A stretch of 8,945 nt of DNA from Bacillota bacterium (lineage in GTDB: Bacteria; Bacillota; Clostridia; Peptostreptococcales; Anaerovoracaceae). The notes beneath the pieces were generated by a model. That model was not told the DNA's origin. It did not search any database and saw only the letters and a list, made by a program, of their open reading frames with translations. Location: NCBI GenBank assembly GCA_016280485.1, contig JAEEGU010000165.1:1-8945 (forward strand), in the 5' to 3' direction. Of this stretch, positions 7,406 to 8,945 are shown piece by piece (the stretch's first letter is position 1; each line of letters begins with the position of its first letter). The position numbers and the translations under genes are program-made.

Positions 7406-7603
7406 TTATCCCCAAGGCCTTTTTTGCTTTTCCCTAGGAGGAATACTCTTGGCCACGCCCCCTGCAGCCTTGTCGAGATCCTCATCATCAAGTATGATTC
7501 CGGCTGCTTCAACGCCTTTCTTGGTTTCATCTATAATAGCCTGAGCCTCCTCTTGGTTCTGTGCGCCTTCGAGCTTTCTCTTCAGGTCGTTTGTGAATTC
7601 CAT
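7406..7603 (-). CDS. Double-glycine leader precursor peptide 1 (49-aa leader, 16-aa core)
   Basis: This is a 65-residue secreted peptide precursor. The 49-residue leader is helical and acidic and ends in ILDDEDLDKAAGG, the pattern seen at the end of Nif11/NHLP-type leaders, with cleavage expected after Gly49. The predicted core is VAKSIPPREKQKRPWG: 16 residues, strongly basic, three prolines, no cysteine or threonine, so lanthionine or thioether chemistry is not expected. The ATG at 7603 has GGAGGAGG 7 nt upstream. It has its own promoter (7665-7637) and terminator (7393-7361), and the matching C39 exporter lies downstream on the same strand. The leader is 44/49 identical to that of precursor 2. 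The core matches no bacteriocin class I know; antimicrobial and signalling roles are both open. Confidence 0.88.
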   Translation of the reverse strand: MEFTNDLKRKLEGAQNQEEAQAIIDETKKGVEAAGIILDDEDLDKAAGGVAKSIPPREKQKRPWG

Positions 7604-7636
7604 AAATATACCTCCTCCGTACTTTAAGATATATTT

Positions 7637-7665
7637 ATGTTACCATAATTCCCCCCCCGGTTCAA
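7637..7665 (-). promoter_or_regulatory. Putative promoter of precursor 1 with an 8-G tract in the spacer
   Basis: On the minus strand TTGAAC (7665-7660) and TAACAT (7642-7637) are 17 nt apart, and the -10 is preceded by TGG, giving an extended -10. The spacer contains eight consecutive G. The -10 ends 33 nt before the ATG. The elements are conserved in the mirror copy, where the spacer is 16 nt with seven G. The -10 hexamer is only a 4/6 match, so the call rests on the extended -10, the -35 box and conservation between arms. Confidence 0.5.
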
Positions 7666-7685
7666 GACTTTTCCAATTTCCACCG

Positions 7686-7853
7686 CTTCCCCGGATGAGG
7701 TGGCGGCACAACAGTAAATAAGCCTTCCCCGGATGAGGTGGCTACTCCAACAGTAAATAAGCCTTCCCCGGATGAGGTGGCTACTCCAACAGTAAATAAG
7801 CCTTCCCCTTGAGGGGAAGGTGGCCGCAAGGACGGATGAGGTGGCGGCACAAC
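7686..7853. repeat. Tandem 38-39 bp array derived from a palindromic intergenic repeat
   Basis: Four units begin with CTTCCCC at 7686, 7724, 7763 and 7802 (periods 38, 39, 39). Units 1-3 read CTTCCCC directly into GGATGAGGTGG and are joined by AACAGTAAATAAGC. Unit 4 carries about 25 extra bases in between, including a perfect hairpin CCTTCCCC/TTGA/GGGGAAGG (7801-7820). Units 1-3 look like deletion forms of unit 4 that were then amplified. I recall the full unit as a common repeat in gut Clostridia genomes. It has no evident coding function. Confidence 0.85.
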
Positions 7854-7860
7854 TCAAATC

Positions 7861-8059
7861 TATGCACTAAATAGATCTTTTTATAAAAGTAGTGCATGGA
7901 GTTCTCGCGATTTTGTGCATTTTACTTCCGAAGATATGCACCATCTCATAGAATTACATGGAGTTAGTGCATAGCATTATAGGTTCAAAACAGTATAAGC
8001 TGCGATCTGAGCCGTTTTTGTATGCACTATGAAGCGCGCTTCTACACATATAGTGCATA
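7861..8059. promoter_or_regulatory. Cluster of seven TATGCACTA-like sites in both orientations
   Basis: Sites with a TGCAC/GTGCA core lie at 7861-7869, 7890-7897, 7914-7920, 7935-7942, 7965-7973, 8021-8030 and 8050-8059. The first, fifth, sixth and seventh contain the full TATGCACTA or its complement. Seven copies of a 6-9 bp motif in 200 bp between two divergent promoters suggests an operator array or a dispersed repeat family. No binding protein can be named. Confidence 0.45.
8021..8059. repeat. Compound palindrome
   Basis: TATGCACTAT (8021-8030) is the perfect reverse complement of ATAGTGCATA (8050-8059). The 19-nt interval starts with a second perfect palindrome, GAAGCGCGCTTC (8031-8042). 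Together they can form a stem with a 7-nt bulge on one side. There is no T-run consistent with a terminator. Confidence 0.7.
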
Positions 8060-8115
8060 GTTTACAAAAAAGAACCGCAATTCGGTCTTGTACCGCGGCA
8101 TAAATTGGAAAAGCC

Positions 8116-8143
8116 TTGAACGGGGGGGAGATTATGGTAACAT
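8116..8143 (+). promoter_or_regulatory. Putative promoter of precursor 2 with a 7-G tract in the spacer
   Basis: TTGAAC (8116-8121) and TAACAT (8138-8143) are 16 nt apart with TGG before the -10. The spacer starts with seven G. The -10 ends 32 nt before the ATG at 8176. The elements correspond base for base to the promoter of precursor 1, apart from the shorter spacer. Expression strength may therefore differ. Confidence 0.5.
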
Positions 8144-8175
8144 AAATATATCTTAAAGTTTGGGGAGGTATATTT

Positions 8176-8358
8176 ATGAAATTCACAAACGACCTGAAGA
8201 AAAAGCTTGAAGGCGCACAGAATAAAGAAGAAGTGCAGGCTATTATAGACGAAACCAAGAAAGGCGTTGAAGCAGCCGGAGTCATACTTGATGATGAAGA
8301 TCTCGACAAGGCTGCAGGGGGCTCCAGGCCTCTTCCTCCTGGGGGAAAATATTATTAA
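8176..8358 (+). CDS. Double-glycine leader precursor peptide 2 (49-aa leader, 11-aa core)
   Basis: This 60-residue precursor is the mirror-image paralogue of precursor 1. Its 49-residue leader differs from that of precursor 1 only at E2K, R9K, Q17K, A20V and I36V, and ends in ILDDEDLDKAAGG. The predicted core is SRPLPPGGKYY: 11 residues, three prolines, two C-terminal tyrosines, no cysteine. GGGGAGG lies 7 nt before the ATG at 8176. The TAA at 8356-8358 is followed in frame by AGG CCT TGG GCA TAA (R-P-W-A-stop, 8359-8373), matching the RPWG-stop end of precursor 1. The core may therefore have been shortened by a nonsense codon from an ancestral 16 residues. The C39 exporter encoded at 4792-6984 is the likely processing enzyme. 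Confidence 0.87.
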   Translation: MKFTNDLKKKLEGAQNKEEVQAIIDETKKGVEAAGVILDDEDLDKAAGGSRPLPPGGKYY

Positions 8359-8385
8359 AGGCCTTGGGCATAAGAATAAACAGAA

Positions 8386-8415
8386 GGCGTGTTCCGCATA
8401 GGAAACACGCCTTTT
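8386..8415 (+). terminator. Rho-independent terminator of precursor gene 2
   Basis: GGCGTGTTCC (8386-8395) pairs with GGAAACACGCC (8401-8411) around a 5-nt loop and is followed by TTTTATTATTTC. It ends directly before the stop codon of the convergent alkylation repair gene. That gene has no hairpin of its own before this point, so the hairpin may also stop its transcript, though the minus-strand T-run is poor. Confidence 0.8.
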
Positions 8416-8416
8416 A

Positions 8417-8945
8417 TTATTTCTTTATCCTAAGCCTCTTCAGATACTCTTTGTGCTCCGGTGTGACGCGGTAGCTTTCAACGGATTTCTGAATCGCCTT
8501 GTTGTGAGTCCATGTATCGAGCCGTTTTCCCTCGATATACGGCAGCACGGCATCATATTGCTTTGCCAGTGCCGTAGCGAAATACCATGCAATCATCATA
8601 TTGACATAGTACTCTTCTGACCTTAGTTCTGCAATCATTTCAGGATATGCCGGATCAAAATCCTCATCAAGGAAATGCTGCATCAGCATTCCTGTTCCGA
8701 ATCTTATCTCATAGGTTTTCTCGGAACGAATCCAAATTCTAATCTGCTCAAGCAACTTTGGGCGATGCTTCTTGAACACCTTCGGCGACATCTGATCGCA
8801 CGTTGCCCAGTTATCCACAAATGGCAGGAATCTGAGAACCTCCTCCATGCAGCGTTCGTAATCCTTTAACTCCGAAATTATAAACGCGTGCAGCTGGTTC
8901 TCATCAAAATATCTGTGCGGCAGTTCATTTAAGAACTCCTGCACA
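8417..8945 (-). CDS. DNA alkylation repair protein, AlkD-like HEAT-repeat family (5' end outside window)
   Basis: This is the C-terminal ~176 residues of an AlkD-like DNA glycosylase, which removes alkylated bases such as 3-methyladenine or 7-methylguanine using a HEAT-like repeat scaffold. The stretch FVDNWATCDQMSPKVFKK is diagnostic: its Trp and Asp, four residues apart, match the Trp/Asp pair of the AlkD active cleft. It continues with RFGTGMLMQHFLD, SEEYYVNMMIAWYFATALAKQ and THNKAIQKSVESYRVT, all conserved in this family. The frame remains open to the window edge; the GTG at 8944 is probably internal, because relatives carry roughly 65-70 more residues before FLNELPHRY. It is convergent with precursor 2 and probably has no part in peptide export. 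Confidence 0.92.
   Translation of the reverse strand, partial: VQEFLNELPHRYFDENQLHAFIISELKDYERCMEEVLRFLPFVDNWATCDQMSPKVFKKHRPKLLEQIRIWIRSEKTYEIRFGTGMLMQHFLDEDFDPAYPEMIAELRSEEYYVNMMIAWYFATALAKQYDAVLPYIEGKRLDTWTHNKAIQKSVESYRVTPEHKEYLKRLRIKK

Larger units (their letters stand above)
7364..7679. repeat. Left arm of a large inverted repeat carrying precursor gene 1
   Basis: The reverse complement of 8102-8415 aligns with this stretch from the terminator through the precursor gene and its promoter, with divergence concentrated in the core-peptide codons. Both ends are sharp: the match stops after TTCCAATTT at 7679 on the inside and at the A-run beside the terminator on the outside. By eye about nine bases in ten agree outside the core. 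The unit is a complete expression cassette, so an inverted duplication of one ancestral gene is the simplest explanation. Confidence 0.9.
7680..8101. other. Non-coding centre between the divergent precursor cassettes
   Basis: The 572-bp interval from 7604 to 8175 has no convincing gene. Its outer parts are the promoter regions of the two inverted-repeat arms. The 422-bp centre holds the tandem array (7686-7853) and then an AT-rich stretch with repeated TATGCACTA-like sites (7861-8059). I found no tRNA, riboswitch or recombinase site here. Open frames across the array only translate the repeats. Confidence 0.7.
8102..8415. repeat. Right arm of the large inverted repeat carrying precursor gene 2
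   Basis: This is the mirror image of 7364-7679, beginning at AAATTGGAAAAG (8102) and ending at the terminator A/T run. It holds promoter, RBS, precursor 2 and terminator in the same order, on the plus strand. The outer end abuts the stop codon of the alkylation repair gene at 8417-8419. Confidence 0.9.

Noticed and set aside
7686..7853. Possible CRISPR array
   Set aside because: The periods of 38-39 bp are nearly all repeat; there are no unique spacers of constant length and no cas genes.
7624..7857. Open frames across the tandem array encoding repeated RGRLIYCWSSHLI or GEGLFTVGVATSS units
   Set aside because: They are translations of the 38-39 bp DNA repeat in more than one frame, have no RBS, and cover the promoter of precursor 1. 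Such spurious proteins are common over this repeat type.
7977..8309. Minus-strand 110-codon frame opposite precursor 2
   Set aside because: It reads the complement of the conserved leader and runs through the promoter and palindrome. A matching antisense frame exists over precursor 1, as expected for shadows of homologous genes.
7364..8415. Insertion sequence or site-specific invertible element bounded by the inverted repeat
   Set aside because: The arms are expression cassettes and not transposon ends, there is no transposase or recombinase gene between them, and I could not see target-site duplications.
8675..8869. Plus-strand 64-codon frame opposite the alkylation repair gene
   Set aside because: It is antisense to the conserved NWATCD region of a clear AlkD-like gene and has no RBS.

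Overview
The window looks like chromosomal DNA of a Gram-positive anaerobe of the Clostridia (Eubacteriales), probably a gut or host-associated lineage. The pointers are strong AGGAGG-type ribosome binding sites, a Gram-positive-style lipoprotein, frequent ATA isoleucine codons, and a CCTTCCCC...GGGGAAGG...GGATGAGGTGG intergenic repeat that I recall from gut Clostridia genomes. The species cannot be named from the sequence alone.

Layout. Bases 1-509 (+) are the 3' end of a class I/II PLP aminotransferase. A two-way terminator (511-541) separates it from a long minus-strand run that reads from right to left: a 78-residue stub of an NHLP-type HlyD secretion protein (7229-6993), a C39 peptidase-containing ABC exporter (6984-4792), a second exporter half with an inactive N-terminal domain (4770-2590), a family 3 solute-binding lipoprotein (2557-1664) and a D12-class adenine-N6 DNA methyltransferase (1664-558). 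Gaps are 8, 21 and 32 nt, then a TGATG overlap, with no terminator in between, so one transcript is likely. It would start at a near-consensus promoter at 7316-7288.

Upstream lies the most interesting part: two double-glycine precursor peptide genes in mirror image. One is on the minus strand (7603-7406), the other on the plus strand (8176-8358). They sit in an inverted repeat with arms of about 315 bp (7364-7679 and 8102-8415) that carries promoter, RBS, leader and terminator. The 49-residue leaders differ at only 5 positions, while the short cores (16 and 11 residues, proline-rich, basic, no cysteine) have diverged. Core 2 ends at an in-frame TAA, and codons matching the C-terminus of core 1 follow that stop. 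The 422-bp centre of the repeat holds a 38-39 bp tandem array and many copies of a TATGCACTA-like motif. The same GTGCAT core occurs just upstream of the exporter promoter.

The window ends with most of an AlkD-like DNA alkylation repair gene on the minus strand (8945-8417), cut off at its 5' end.

Working model: the precursors are made from their own divergent promoters. The C39 exporter cuts them after Gly-Gly and, with its partner half and the membrane stub, exports short linear peptides. No modification enzyme, histidine kinase or response regulator is present in the window. The solute-binding lipoprotein is the only surface-exposed candidate for sensing or immunity; that role is inference.
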